From an uncultured beta proteobacterium (GTDB lineage Bacteria; Pseudomonadota; Gammaproteobacteria; Burkholderiales; SG8-41): a DNA stretch of 64,000 nucleotides. Location: the NCBI GenBank assembly GCA_903889565.1, contig CAISYC010000058.1:21177-85176 (forward strand). Direction: 5' to 3'. Made by a program: the position numbers and the translations under genes. The notes beneath the pieces are model-generated. The model saw nothing but the letters and a program-made list of their open reading frames with translations, ran no database searches and was not told the origin of the DNA. Positions 35,905 through 45,412 of this stretch are shown one piece after another (the first letter of the stretch is position 1; every line of letters starts with the position of its first letter).

Positions 35905-36987
35905 TCAGGCCTTCAGCCGCGGGATCAGACGCAGCGCGTTCTCGCGATCGATTGCGCGCAGTTCCGCCGCGTTGAAACCGTAGCTGGTCAGGCCCTCGAC
36001 CACCTCGGCGCCCGGACGGTACGGATAATCGGTGCCGAACATCAACTGTGAGACCGAGACAAGTTTCAGCAACGCCGCCAGCGCGCCGGGCGAATTGGCC
36101 TGCGCGGTGTCATAGTAAAAGCGCCTGATTTCGTGCAGCACGCCGTTAGGCAGCAGTTCCAGCCGGTTCTTGTAGGTGGCCTCCTGCCGGATGTAGCGCT
36201 GCCACAGCATCGGCATGGTGCCGCCGCCGTGCGAATGGATCCACTTGATGTCCGGAAAGCGCGCCGCCGCGCCGCTGAACAACAGGCTCGCAATCGTGCG
36301 TGAGGTGTCGGTCGCATATTCGATCCCGGAATTCACCATGTACTGCGGAATCGGGTTGCGGCAGCATTCGATCGACAGCGGGTGGTTATAGACCACCGCC
36401 TTGCGGCGGTTGAGTTCCTCGAGCACCGGCCAGAATGCCGGGTCGCCGAGGTATTTGCCGGCGTAACTCGTCATCAGGCCGAAGCCGTCGGCTTTCAGCG
36501 TGTCGAGCGCGTAGGCGATTTCTTTCAGGCTGCCCTCTGTATCGGGCAGCGGCAGTGTGGCGAAAATGCCGAAGCGCGTCGGATGATCACGCACCACGCT
36601 GGCGGCGTAATCGTTCGATTCGCGCGCGAGCCGGCGGCCCAGCGCGACGTCGCCGAACCAGACCTGCGGCTGCATCAGGCTCAGCATCGACATTGCGATG
36701 CCGTTCCTGTCCATGTCTTCGAGCGAACGCGCCGGCGTCCAGTTGGTCGGCGGGCTTTCGCCCTTGATCAGCGTCGGCAGTTCGGCCACGTACTTCGGCG
36801 GCAGCAGATGATGATGAATGTCGATGCGCTGCGGCGCGGCGGCGACCGCCGACTTGCCGGTGGTTTCACAGCCAGGCAGCAACGACGCCGCGCCAAGTGC
36901 CGCCGTGCCCCGCAGGAAGCGCCGCCGCGGTACAGCGAGAAAATCCGCGAAAAGGCCGTCGAGACTGCCGTGCTCTTCCTGGTTCAT
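35905..36987 (-). CDS. Tat-exported lipoprotein amidohydrolase (ACMSD-like decarboxylase family)
   Basis: This 360-residue metal-dependent hydrolase/decarboxylase relative has a twin-arginine signal PRRRFLRGTAALGAASLLPGC, whose final Cys would be lipidated. The amidohydrolase barrel starts with the HHH metal site (IDIHHHLLPPKY), with VVYNHPLS and IHSHGGG histidines and the FGTDYPYRPGA Asp. These match the ACMSD/6-methylsalicylate decarboxylase group. Membrane anchoring outside the cytoplasm is unusual for this family. The paralogous gene 37010-38083 lies just upstream in the same direction. Confidence 0.9.
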   Translation of the reverse strand: MNQEEHGSLDGLFADFLAVPRRRFLRGTAALGAASLLPGCETTGKSAVAAAPQRIDIHHHLLPPKYVAELPTLIKGESPPTNWTPARSLEDMDRNGIAMSMLSLMQPQVWFGDVALGRRLARESNDYAASVVRDHPTRFGIFATLPLPDTEGSLKEIAYALDTLKADGFGLMTSYAGKYLGDPAFWPVLEELNRRKAVVYNHPLSIECCRNPIPQYMVNSGIEYATDTSRTIASLLFSGAAARFPDIKWIHSHGGGTMPMLWQRYIRQEATYKNRLELLPNGVLHEIRRFYYDTAQANSPGALAALLKLVSVSQLMFGTDYPYRPGAEVVEGLTSYGFNAAELRAIDRENALRLIPRLKA

Positions 36988-37009
36988 TCAAGCCCCCCTG
37001 AAAATTCGG

Positions 37010-38083
37010 TCAGGCTTTGAGCCGCGGCATCAGGCGCAGCGCATTGCCGCGTTCGATCGCCATGCGCTCACTTGCACTGAAACGATAATTCGCCAACCCT
37101 TCGTTGACCTCGGCGCCGTCGCGGTACGGAAAATCGGTGCCATAGAGCACCTGCGAAATCGGCACCATGCGCATCAGCGCGTCGAGCGCGCCGGGATGAT
37201 TGCCCTGCGCGGTTTCGTAATAGAACCTGCGGTATTCATGCATCACGCCGTTGGGCATTCGCTTGATCGCCTCGCCCTTCATGTCCTGCTCCTGGCGGAT
37301 GAAACGCGACAGCAGAAACGGCGTGGTGCCGCCGCTGTGCGAAAAGATCCAGCGGATATCCGGATATTTCGCGGCCCCGCCGCCGAACACCAGACTCGCC
37401 ATCGTGCGGGTCGAATCGACGGCGTATTCGATGGTGCCGACGCTGACGTCGGGCAGGATGGCCGCGCAGCACTGCGGCGCCAGCGGATGCACATAGACAA
37501 TCGCCTTGCGGCGGTTGAGTTCCTCAAGCACCGGAAAAAACGCCGGGTCGCCGAGATACTTGCCGGAATAGCTCGTCATCAGACAAAAGCCCTCGGCCTG
37601 CAATGTGTCGAGCGCGTATTCGATTTCCTTCAGCGCGCCCGCCGTATCGGTGAACGGAATCGTCGCATACGAGCCGAAGCGTCCGGGATAATCGCGCGCG
37701 AGTTTGGCGGCGTATTCGTTGGCCTCGCGCGACAGGCGGCGGTTGGTTTCAACTTCGCCGATGGCCATCGCCGGCTGGATCAATGACGTCAGCGACGTTG
37801 CAATGCCGCTCCTGTCCATATCCTCAAGCGATTTCTGCACCGACCAGCCGATGTGGCCCTGCCCGCGCGCCTTCAGTGCCGCCGAATAGGTCGGCGCAAC
37901 AAAGTGGTGGTGGACATCGATGCGGTAGGGCGCGCCCGGCGCGACGCCGGTCGAGGCGCAGCCGGGCAACAATGTGCTCGCGCCGAGGGCGCCGAGGCCG
38001 GCCAGAAAACCGCGGCGCGAAATGCCGGCAAACGGTGCCGCGCCCTGCACAGCACGATCGACGATGTGGTTGGATGACGTCAT
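37010..38083 (-). CDS. Tat-exported lipoprotein amidohydrolase, paralogue
   Basis: This 357-residue protein is a close paralogue of the next gene downstream. Tat signal SRRGFLAGLGALGASTLLPGC is again followed by a lipobox Cys, then IDVHHHFVAPTY, VYVHPLAPQ, IFSHSGGT and LYGTDFPYRDGA metal-site segments. It keeps the full metal ligand set, so catalysis is likely retained. The 22-bp spacing to the second copy implies co-transcription. Duplication with the lipoprotein signal retained in both suggests a real extracytoplasmic role in aromatic or organic-acid decarboxylation. Confidence 0.9.
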   Translation of the reverse strand: MTSSNHIVDRAVQGAAPFAGISRRGFLAGLGALGASTLLPGCASTGVAPGAPYRIDVHHHFVAPTYSAALKARGQGHIGWSVQKSLEDMDRSGIATSLTSLIQPAMAIGEVETNRRLSREANEYAAKLARDYPGRFGSYATIPFTDTAGALKEIEYALDTLQAEGFCLMTSYSGKYLGDPAFFPVLEELNRRKAIVYVHPLAPQCCAAILPDVSVGTIEYAVDSTRTMASLVFGGGAAKYPDIRWIFSHSGGTTPFLLSRFIRQEQDMKGEAIKRMPNGVMHEYRRFYYETAQGNHPGALDALMRMVPISQVLYGTDFPYRDGAEVNEGLANYRFSASERMAIERGNALRLMPRLKA

Positions 38084-38220
38084 GAACTCCGCTCCCCGCA
38101 GCCGCGCTCGGCGGCCGTTTTATTTTTATCCCGCTGCAATCACAGTCCGCCAGCGTGCGCGGACCGAAGGGCAATGTAGACGATTCATCCGGCAGCCGCA
38201 AGCCGCCAGGCTGCGCGCGC

Positions 38221-39237
38221 TCAGGTCTTTTCGGGCAGACGGCCCTGCGGCAGCGCGTTCAAGGCCTCGTAAATGTGGCGGTCGATAACGATGCCCTCGC
38301 GCCGGTTGCGCGCGCGCTCGGCAAACGCGCGTTCAGACGGCAAGCGGATTTCAGCAACGCCGGGCAATCGCGGCGTGGCCTTGATCTCAGCCAGTGTCGC
38401 GCTCATGTCGCGCCGGTAATCCTCGAGGGACATCAGGAGATCCGGTTTGATCGCGATGACAAGGTAACCGTAACTCTTTTCGATGTCGCTGCCGGAACCG
38501 GCCAGCACGCCAAAGCCCTGCATCATCAGCGCCAGCGCAAAACCCTTGTAGCCGCCGAACGGCAGAATCGCGCCTTCAAGCGCCCGCGCCGGATCACGCG
38601 TCGGATTGCCGTCGGCATCGATCGCCACGCCCGCGGGCAAAAGTTCGCCGCGGCGCTGACGAAACAACAGATCGGTCGACATGAACGCCGAGGTGCCCAT
38701 GTCGATGACGAAGGCCTCACCTTCGGTCGGAAACGCGCAGGCGATCGGATTGGTGCCGAAGGTCGCCGCGGCGCCGCCCGGGGGTGCCACGTGCCGCGTC
38801 GAACTCACGGTATGCAGGCCGATCAAACCGGCGTCGGCGATCATCTCGACGTAGTGCGCGCCGCGCCCGCTGACCCAGCTGTTGTTGACGCCGACGATCG
38901 CGAAGCCGTGTTCGCCGGCCTTGGCGATCGCGCTTTGCGCGGCGTGATACATGCTTACCATGCCGACGTTGTTGCCGCCGTCGAACATCGCCGACACCGG
39001 CGTTTCACGCAGGGCGCGCATCGCGCGCCGCGGTTGCCGCAGGCGGCGGTGCTCGGCGACATTCAATATTTTCGGCAAGCCCGAATATTCGTAGCCGCAC
39101 AGCGCGGCATCGAGCACATGCGCGGCGATGATGCGCGCCTCTTCGGCATCGTAGCCGATGCGTTGCAATGAGGTTTCCGACAGCGCGCGCGCTTCGTCTG
39201 CCGCAAGATGAACGCGATCGCCTTCGAGCTGTTTCAT
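38221..39237 (-). CDS. Ldh-family (malate/lactate-type) NAD(P)-dependent oxidoreductase
   Basis: This 338-residue enzyme belongs to the L-sulfolactate/malate/ureidoglycolate dehydrogenase family, which has a fold unlike classical LDH. Typical phrases are AAHVLDAALCGYEYSGL (a substrate-side region), NNSWVSGRGAHYVEMIADAGLIG, GTNPIACAFPTEG and LPFGGYKGFALALMMQ. It interconverts a 2-hydroxy acid and keto acid using NAD(P). It lies 11 bp downstream of a Bug receptor gene on the same strand, and upstream of the two amidohydrolases, so these probably form one acid-utilisation operon. Confidence 0.9.
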   Translation of the reverse strand: MKQLEGDRVHLAADEARALSETSLQRIGYDAEEARIIAAHVLDAALCGYEYSGLPKILNVAEHRRLRQPRRAMRALRETPVSAMFDGGNNVGMVSMYHAAQSAIAKAGEHGFAIVGVNNSWVSGRGAHYVEMIADAGLIGLHTVSSTRHVAPPGGAAATFGTNPIACAFPTEGEAFVIDMGTSAFMSTDLLFRQRRGELLPAGVAIDADGNPTRDPARALEGAILPFGGYKGFALALMMQGFGVLAGSGSDIEKSYGYLVIAIKPDLLMSLEDYRRDMSATLAEIKATPRLPGVAEIRLPSERAFAERARNRREGIVIDRHIYEALNALPQGRLPEKT

Positions 39238-39248
39238 GTTGATTCCGT

Positions 39249-40250
39249 TCAGTCGGGTTTGGCGCCTGAGGCCCTGATCACCGGCGCCCAGCGCGCGAGT
39301 TCGCTTTTGATGAATGCGCTGAATTCATCGGGCAGCATGCCGCTCGGCTCAGAGCCATCGGCGCGCAGGCGCTCGCCGAGGTCCGGCATGCGCAGCGCGC
39401 GATTGACCGCGGCGTGCAACTTCATCACCACCGCCTGCGACGTGCCGGCCGGCGCCAGCACGCCGTACCACATGGTCGATTCGTAACCCGGCACACCGGA
39501 TTCGGCGATCGTCGGCAGATCGGGAAAGCTCGCCACGCGCTGCGCGCCGGTGACACCGAGTCCGCGCAGGCGCCCGCTGCGGATCTGCGGCGCGGTGCTC
39601 GGCACGCCGCCGAACACCAGTTGGATCTGCCCGGCCAGCAAATCGATCTGCGCCGGACCGACACCCTTGTACGGGATGTGCGTGAGATTGATCTTCGCCA
39701 GCATCTTCAGCATCTCGCCGGAAATATGCGCGCCGCTGCCGTTGCCGCCGGAACCATAGGCAAGCTCGCCCGGCTTGGCTTTGGCCAGCGCGATCAGCTG
39801 GCGCACGTTCTTCGCCGGCAGCGACGGATGAGACACCAGCAGCTGCGGCGTCTTCGCGATCAGCGTCACCGGTTGCAGGTCACGCAGGGGGTCGTACGAC
39901 AGTTTCGGGTAAAGCGTCGGATTAATCGCCAGCGTCGCAATGTTGCCGATCACCAGGCTGTAGCCGTCGGCCGGCGCCTTGACCACCTGCTCAATACCGA
40001 CGGTGCCGCCGGCGCCGGTGCGGTTGTCGGGAACCACCTGCTGCGCCAGCAATTCACTCAGTTTCGCCGCCATCAGGCGCCCGATCACATCGTTGGTGCC
40101 GCCGGGCGCAAAGGGAATAATGAGACGAATCGGTTTGGCCGGATAATCCTGCGCCGCTGCGATGCCTGCGCTGAATGCCAGCGCGGCGAACGCCAGCGGC
40201 CTCAGGCAAGACGAACTTTGCGCGCGGCGCCTGTGAGCGGAGAGTTTCAA
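39249..40250 (-). CDS. Bug/TctC-family substrate-binding protein
   Basis: This is a receptor of 333 residues with a long basic N-terminus and a hydrophobic segment LRPLAFAALAFSAGIAAAQ. The mature start is DYPAKPIRLIIPFAPGGTNDVIGRL. Other conserved parts are THIPYKGVGPAQIDLLAGQIQLVFGG and GYESTMWYGVLAPAGT. It is the first gene of a probable minus-strand operon leading to the Ldh-type dehydrogenase and two amidohydrolases. The arrangement suggests uptake of a hydroxy acid that is oxidised after import. Confidence 0.92.
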   Translation of the reverse strand: MKLSAHRRRAQSSSCLRPLAFAALAFSAGIAAAQDYPAKPIRLIIPFAPGGTNDVIGRLMAAKLSELLAQQVVPDNRTGAGGTVGIEQVVKAPADGYSLVIGNIATLAINPTLYPKLSYDPLRDLQPVTLIAKTPQLLVSHPSLPAKNVRQLIALAKAKPGELAYGSGGNGSGAHISGEMLKMLAKINLTHIPYKGVGPAQIDLLAGQIQLVFGGVPSTAPQIRSGRLRGLGVTGAQRVASFPDLPTIAESGVPGYESTMWYGVLAPAGTSQAVVMKLHAAVNRALRMPDLGERLRADGSEPSGMLPDEFSAFIKSELARWAPVIRASGAKPD

Positions 40251-40429
40251 GGTGGTCCGGAAAAATAAGCGAAGGCGCGATTATATTCTTTCGCTGCCGC
40301 ACGACGCTGCTTGCAGGAATAATGTCATGAAAACACAATACCACTTAAGTCTGATGGCGCAGGCTCTCCATTATCGTGTCAACTGCCGATTGCAGTTCAT
40401 TCTCCATCACCGATTGCGGCACCAAGGCC

Positions 40430-40741
40430 ATGTCAACCCGCCACACCCTGATCGCAAGCATCTGGCTCAAGAACGGCGATGTCGAACGCTATGAAGCGTT
40501 CGAACGCGCCGCCGCGCGGGTAATGAGCAAACACGGCGGACGCATCGAGCGCGCGCTGCGCATCGGCCGCTCGAACGTGCCCGATGCGCCCTTTGAAGTG
40601 CATCTGACCAGCTTTCCCGACGCCGCTGCCTGCGCCGCTTATCAGATTGATCCGGAAACGCGCGAACTCGCCGCGCTGCGCGCCGCGGTCATCGCGCGCA
40701 TGGTCATACACAGCGGCAGCGAACTGCCGCCCTACGCCTGA
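40430..40741 (+). CDS. Small DUF1330-like protein
   Basis: This 103-residue cytoplasmic protein has no signal peptide. TLIASIWLKNGDVERYEAFERAAARVMSKHGGRIERAL and FEVHLTSFPDAAACAAYQIDPE look like a ferredoxin-like alpha/beta dimer of the DUF1330 or antibiotic biosynthesis monooxygenase kind. The ATG at 40430 fits the start of the conserved region. It stands alone, 195 bp before a PII-like gene. No catalytic residue can be assigned. Confidence 0.65.
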   Translation: MSTRHTLIASIWLKNGDVERYEAFERAAARVMSKHGGRIERALRIGRSNVPDAPFEVHLTSFPDAAACAAYQIDPETRELAALRAAVIARMVIHSGSELPPYA

Positions 40742-40935
40742 GCGGCCGACGCCGCCTGTCGTTTCGCCGCCGGCGGCCGCGCTGCGGCTATCTGACCCGA
40801 GCTTAATCTGGATCAAGTCCCGATTGACGCCGCCGCGGCGGCGATATGGTAAATTTCTTTCGGCACGCAACGAACGCGCAACCAACTCATAACACGCGCG
40901 CGGCCGGGCGACATTTGGGGAGAACGGGTGATCTT

Positions 40936-41235
40936 ATGAAAATGGCCTTCGTCGTACACAACGAGCACTACAGCAAGAACGTGATCGAACTGCTGAAACA
41001 GTGCGGCATCGACTATTTCACGCGCTGGGACAAGGCGGTCGGCAAAGGCCACGGCACCGATCCGCACCTGGGCAGCGGCGGCTTCCCGAGCACCAACTCC
41101 GTGTTGATGATCGGCTTCGAGGATGAATCCGCGCTGGCCAAACTGATCGCCGGCATCGAGGCCGCCAACGCGCAGATCAAACGCCCCGACGACAAGATTC
41201 GCCTGTTTCAACTGCCGCTCGAACGCATGGTGTAA
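40936..41235 (+). CDS. PII-like small regulatory protein
   Basis: This 99-residue protein begins MKMAFVVHNEHYSKNVIELLKQCGIDYFTRWDKAVGKG, which has the strand and helix order of PII-like ferredoxin-fold proteins, including a long loop after KGHGTDPHLGSGG. It lacks the uridylylation site wording of GlnB. These variants often sense metal or small ligands. It lies upstream of a Bug receptor gene at 41296 on the same strand, but with 60 bp between, so a shared operon is only possible. An AT-light upstream gap (40742-40935) has no other gene. Confidence 0.7.
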   Translation: MKMAFVVHNEHYSKNVIELLKQCGIDYFTRWDKAVGKGHGTDPHLGSGGFPSTNSVLMIGFEDESALAKLIAGIEAANAQIKRPDDKIRLFQLPLERMV

Positions 41236-41295
41236 TACCCGCACGACGGCAGGCAGCGATCACGCCCGCTGCGATGCAAACCGGAGGAGGCGTTC

Positions 41296-42249
41296 ATGAC
41301 GCCCAAGTACGCGCTTGCCTTGTTGCCGCTGCTCGCGCCGGTTCACGCCGCGGCGCAGGCATATCCGGCCAAACCGGTCCGGCTGATCATTCCGATGGCC
41401 GCCGGCGGCGCCACCGACATTTTCATCCGCACGCTGGTGCCGCGCATGACCGAACTGCTCGGCCAGCCCGTCGTGGTCGACAATCGCGCCGGCGCCAACG
41501 GCATCATCGGCAACGAGATGGGCGTGCGCGCCGCGCCCGACGGGCATACGCTGCTCGCCAATTCGTTGTCGATTGCGATCAACCCCGGCCTCTACAAGCT
41601 CGATTACGATGTCGTGCGCGATCTCGCCGGCGTCACGCGGCTGGCGTCGATCGAACTGCTGCTCGGCGTTTATGCGCAGGCGCCGGTAAAAAGCGTCGCC
41701 GATCTGATCGCGCTGGCCAGGGCGCAGCCGGGCAAGCTCAATTACGCCTCGTTCGGCACCGGCAGCATCGCCCAGCTCGCGGCCGAGTTGTTCAAGCAGG
41801 CGACCGGCACGCAGATCGTCCACATCGCCTACAAGAGCACGCCGCAGGCGGTGCAGGAAACCATCGCCGGGCAGACGCACTTCCTGTTCGGCGGCATTCC
41901 CTACATGCTGCCGCATGCGCGCGCCGGGCGCCTGAACGGCATTGCAGTAAGCACCTTGCAACGCTCGTTCATGGCGCCCGACATTCCGACGCTCGACGAA
42001 GCCGGCGTGCGCGGCTTCGACGTGCCGGCGTGGTTCGGACTGTGGGTGCCCGTGAAGACGCCGCGAGCAATTGTTACTCGCCTGCATGAAGTCATGGTCA
42101 AGGCGATGACCGACATGCGACCGGCGATCGAACGCCAGGGCTTCAAGCCGGGCGGCGACAAGCCGGAAGAATTCGACCGGTTCATGCGTGCCGAGGTCGA
42201 AAAATTCGCGCGCGTGATCAAGACCGCCAACATCAAGCCTGAAGAATAA
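41296..42249 (+). CDS. Bug/TctC-family substrate-binding protein
   Basis: This receptor has 317 residues. GGAGG lies 8-9 nt before the ATG. Signal peptide ends VHAAAQ and the mature start is AYPAKPVRLIIPMAAGGATDIFIRTL. The family segments VHIAYKSTPQAVQETIAGQTHFLFGG and PDIPTLDEAGVRGFD are recognisable but vary from the others, so the ligand may differ. It is followed 33 bp later by a different type of binding protein gene, suggesting a joint uptake operon. Confidence 0.92.
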   Translation: MTPKYALALLPLLAPVHAAAQAYPAKPVRLIIPMAAGGATDIFIRTLVPRMTELLGQPVVVDNRAGANGIIGNEMGVRAAPDGHTLLANSLSIAINPGLYKLDYDVVRDLAGVTRLASIELLLGVYAQAPVKSVADLIALARAQPGKLNYASFGTGSIAQLAAELFKQATGTQIVHIAYKSTPQAVQETIAGQTHFLFGGIPYMLPHARAGRLNGIAVSTLQRSFMAPDIPTLDEAGVRGFDVPAWFGLWVPVKTPRAIVTRLHEVMVKAMTDMRPAIERQGFKPGGDKPEEFDRFMRAEVEKFARVIKTANIKPEE

Positions 42250-42282
42250 CCGTCAGCGTTGCCGTAAAGGAGAATCATCACC

Positions 42283-43275
42283 ATGTTTGCCGACAGACTA
42301 AAGCGATTCGCGGCCACGCTCACGCTGGCGCTGTGCTCATCCGGCGGCGGCGCAGCAGAACCGGTGACCTTGCGCGTCAATGTTTTTCCGGGCGCGCAGA
42401 ACCTGCCGCTCTACGCCGGTCTCGCGCAGGGCATATTCGCCCGCCACGGTTTCCACATCGATTTGCAGTTCACCCCCAACTCCGACGAGCAGCGCAACGG
42501 GCTCGCCGCCGGCAAATTCGAGATCGCCCATGCCGCGGTCGATAACGCGGTGGCGATGGTCGAGGGCGCCGGACACGACGTCATCATCGTGCTGGGCGGC
42601 GACAGCAGCATGAACGAATTCCTGGTGCAGCCCGACATCAACAGCATCGCCGATCTGCGCGACCGCGAGTTGCTGGTCGATGCGCCGAATACCGCCTACG
42701 CGCTGCAGGCCAAAAAGATTCTGCTCAACAATGGTCTCAAGGCCGGCGATTACCGGCTCAAGATCGCCGGCGGCACGCTGCTGCGCTATCGCGCGATGGT
42801 CGACAACAGGGAGGGCGCGGCCTCGATCATGAACGTGCCGTTCTCGATCATGGCGCGGCAGAAGGGTGCGAAGAGCCTCGGCCGCACCATCGATCTCCTG
42901 GGCCCCTATCAGGCCACCGGCGCCTTCGTCATGCGCGCGTGGGCCGTCGCAAACGCGGCCACCCTTGAGCGCTATCTCGCCGCTTACGTCGAATCAACGC
43001 GCTGGGCACTGGCGCCGGCTCATCGCGCCGAGTCGATTGCGCTGCTGGTGAAATGGCTGAAAGTGCCGCAGGAGGTCGCCGGGCAGACCTACGACCTGGC
43101 GCTCGATCCGAAATTCGGCTTCACGCCGGACGCGAAGTTCGATCTCGCCGGCTTCAGCAACCTGCTTGCGCTGCGCGCCGAAATCGAGGGCCAGTGGAAC
43201 GGCAAGGCGCCGGCTCCCGATCGCTACTTCGACCTGCAGTATTACGAGCGTGCGCTGAAAACGCTGGCCCGCTAG
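42283..43275 (+). CDS. ABC transporter substrate-binding protein, NMT1/TauA-like
   Basis: This 330-residue exported binding protein has a signal peptide ending CSSGGGAAE. LRVNVFPGAQNLPLYAGLAQGIFARHGFHIDLQFTPNSDEQRNGLAAGKFEIAHAAVDN is typical of NMT1/THI5-like and TauA/SsuA solute receptors for sulfonates, pyrimidines or aromatic acids. No permease or ATPase follows; the next gene is on the opposite strand. GGAGAATC precedes the ATG. It is likely co-transcribed with the Bug gene upstream, an odd combination of two receptor classes. Confidence 0.88.
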   Translation: MFADRLKRFAATLTLALCSSGGGAAEPVTLRVNVFPGAQNLPLYAGLAQGIFARHGFHIDLQFTPNSDEQRNGLAAGKFEIAHAAVDNAVAMVEGAGHDVIIVLGGDSSMNEFLVQPDINSIADLRDRELLVDAPNTAYALQAKKILLNNGLKAGDYRLKIAGGTLLRYRAMVDNREGAASIMNVPFSIMARQKGAKSLGRTIDLLGPYQATGAFVMRAWAVANAATLERYLAAYVESTRWALAPAHRAESIALLVKWLKVPQEVAGQTYDLALDPKFGFTPDAKFDLAGFSNLLALRAEIEGQWNGKAPAPDRYFDLQYYERALKTLAR

Positions 43276-43288
43276 CGCGTCGCCGCGC

Positions 43289-44242
43289 TTACGGCAGCGC
43301 GTTCTCCGGTTTGCCGGTAGTCAGAAAAACGTAGTAACTCGAGATGAAAAGGTTCATGCGGTAGTAGTTGCGCACGTCCTTGTACTTTTCGAACTTCACG
43401 TTCCTGATGATCTCGTCTTTGCTCATGCCCTTGTTCACCGCATCGCGCATGCCGGCATCGAAATCTTCGAGCATCTGCGCCTCCGCCAGCACGTCCTGCT
43501 TGTTGCCGATGTCGCCGTGACCGCCGAGGAATTTGTCAATGTCCATCGCCGCAATGGTGCGCAGCATTTTCACCCAGTTCGACATCGACGGCGTAAACGA
43601 CGGGTTGGCCCAGGAGTTCTTCGAGAACGGCCCGCCGGTGAAGATCACTTTCTCTTTCGGAAAGTAGACCAGAGTGTCGCCCGGATTCTGCCCCGGGCCC
43701 AAGTAGATGAGTTCGATGGTGCGGCCGCCCAGCGTGATCACCAGTTTCGAGTCGTAAACCAGATCGGGCAGCACCAGCTTCACTTCGGCCGGGTCGTATT
43801 TCATCTGCCTGAAATAACCCATGCGGCGCTTCATCTCGAGGTTGTAATGCGCCTTCATCATGCCCTCGGTGTCGCGATGCGCGATGAAAGTCGCGCCCTC
43901 GCGCTTGAACACGGCATTGCCGAAATAATGATCGCCATGCGCATGCGTGTTGATCACCCATTTGATCGGCTTGTCGGTCGTTTTGCGGATGGCGGCGAGC
44001 AATTCCTCGGCGCGCCGCGGATGCTGGCGCGTGTCGATCACCAGCACACCCTCGTCGGTCACCAGCCAGGCGTTGTTCGATTCGGCATGGTGGTATTGAA
44101 AGAACAGACCGGGCGCGACTTCCGTGACTGCAATCGGTATGTCTTTTTCCAGCACGGTGCCGTCATCCGGCGCCTGCGCGGCGGCCAGCGATATGAATCC
44201 GCACGCCAGTAGCGCGCAACACCATTGAATTGCCGATTTCAT
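43289..44242 (-). CDS. Exported metallo-beta-lactamase-fold hydrolase
   Basis: This 317-residue protein has a signal peptide ending ISLAAAQ. The di-zinc motif is present as INTHAHGDHYFGN, with the third ligand region YLGPGQNPGDTLVYFP and a late GGHGD. The family includes quinoprotein relay/MBL and alkyl sulfatase-like periplasmic enzymes. The active site appears intact. The substrate is not predictable from these motifs. It converges with the ABC binding protein gene and is 64 bp upstream of the next Bug gene's end; gene order suggests no tight operon. Confidence 0.88.
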   Translation of the reverse strand: MKSAIQWCCALLACGFISLAAAQAPDDGTVLEKDIPIAVTEVAPGLFFQYHHAESNNAWLVTDEGVLVIDTRQHPRRAEELLAAIRKTTDKPIKWVINTHAHGDHYFGNAVFKREGATFIAHRDTEGMMKAHYNLEMKRRMGYFRQMKYDPAEVKLVLPDLVYDSKLVITLGGRTIELIYLGPGQNPGDTLVYFPKEKVIFTGGPFSKNSWANPSFTPSMSNWVKMLRTIAAMDIDKFLGGHGDIGNKQDVLAEAQMLEDFDAGMRDAVNKGMSKDEIIRNVKFEKYKDVRNYYRMNLFISSYYVFLTTGKPENALP

Positions 44243-44305
44243 ATGTCCTCCGCAGCCCTTAATCGAATCGCGACGGCAGTGTAGCGCATGCCGCCGGCGC
44301 GAATG

Positions 44306-45277
44306 CTATTGCAAAACGATGCCCGACTCGGCGATCAGCTTTTTGTATTTCGGAATGTCGCGCTTCAACTTGTCGGCCAGCTCCTCGGGCGTGCCGGCGA
44401 TGATTTCGCTGCCGCGCGCGAGCACGAGTTCGCGGATCTCCGGCTTGTCGAAAATGCGCACGATGATGCGATTCAGCCTGCGCACGCGGCTGTCGGGCGT
44501 TCCCCTGGGCGCGAACAGGCCGTGCCAGTTGCCGAACTCGTAGCCGTCGAGACCGGACTCGGCGATAGTCGGCACGTCGGGCAGTTGCGCGGCGCGCCTC
44601 GCCGTCGTCACGCCGTAGATTTTCATGCGCCCGGACCGGACATAGGGCGTGACGATCGGGATCGACAGCAGCGACACCTCGACCTCGCCGGACATCACCG
44701 CAATTTCCGACGGCGAGCTGCCCTTGTAGGGTACGTTGTTCAGCTTGATGCCGGCCGAAGCCTTCAGCACCTCGGTGGCGACCTGGCCGTTGGCGCCGGC
44801 AATCGCCATGTTGATCCTGCCCGGATCTTTTTTCGCGGCAGCGAGAAACTCGCGAAAGGTGTTCGGCGCGAATTTCGGATTGGCGACCAGCGCGGTGCCG
44901 GCTGAAATCAAACGCCCGATCGGCACGAAATCATTGATCGGATCGTACGACAGATGTTTGTAAAGGCCGGGGTTCATGATATGGGTGCCGCTGTTGCCGA
45001 TGACGAGCGTGCTGCCGTCGGCTGCCGCATGCGCCGCGGTTTCCATCGACAAAATTCCGTTCACACTCTGGCGCGCATCGACCACCACGTTCTGGCCCAG
45101 TCCTTCGCTCAACCCCGGGGCGATCAAGCGGCCGGCGAAATCCGACGGTCCGCCCGGCGGTGACGGCACCAGCAAACGCACCGGCCGCGTCGGCAGATCC
45201 GGATCCGGTTGCGCGACACCGGCGCCAGCCGCGAGCGCGAACAGAATTGCCGTCGCTGAAATGGTCCACCGCTTCAT
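44306..45277 (-). CDS. Bug/TctC-family substrate-binding protein
   Basis: This is a 323-residue receptor. ATG 45277, after a G-rich ribosome site, is preferred over the upstream ATG 45298 because a clean signal peptide (MKRWTISATAILFALAAGAGVAQ) then starts. The mature part starts PDLPTRPVRLLVPSPPGGPSDFAGRL, and includes NNVPYKGSSPSEIAVMSGEVEVSL. The ligand loop differs from other copies (SPPGGPSDF). It is divergent from the CMD-family gene at 45413. Confidence 0.9.
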   Translation of the reverse strand: MKRWTISATAILFALAAGAGVAQPDPDLPTRPVRLLVPSPPGGPSDFAGRLIAPGLSEGLGQNVVVDARQSVNGILSMETAAHAAADGSTLVIGNSGTHIMNPGLYKHLSYDPINDFVPIGRLISAGTALVANPKFAPNTFREFLAAAKKDPGRINMAIAGANGQVATEVLKASAGIKLNNVPYKGSSPSEIAVMSGEVEVSLLSIPIVTPYVRSGRMKIYGVTTARRAAQLPDVPTIAESGLDGYEFGNWHGLFAPRGTPDSRVRRLNRIIVRIFDKPEIRELVLARGSEIIAGTPEELADKLKRDIPKYKKLIAESGIVLQ

Positions 45278-45412
45278 CCGCCCCCCCGCGTCGCACACCG
45301 CATCGCGCAGCGTAGTCTAGAAGCTGCCGACCCCGCTGTCGATCAGGACATTCCTTGACACCCCGCGGTCGATTTGATATCCCTCGAACACAATAAACGA
45401 GGAGAAAACCGA

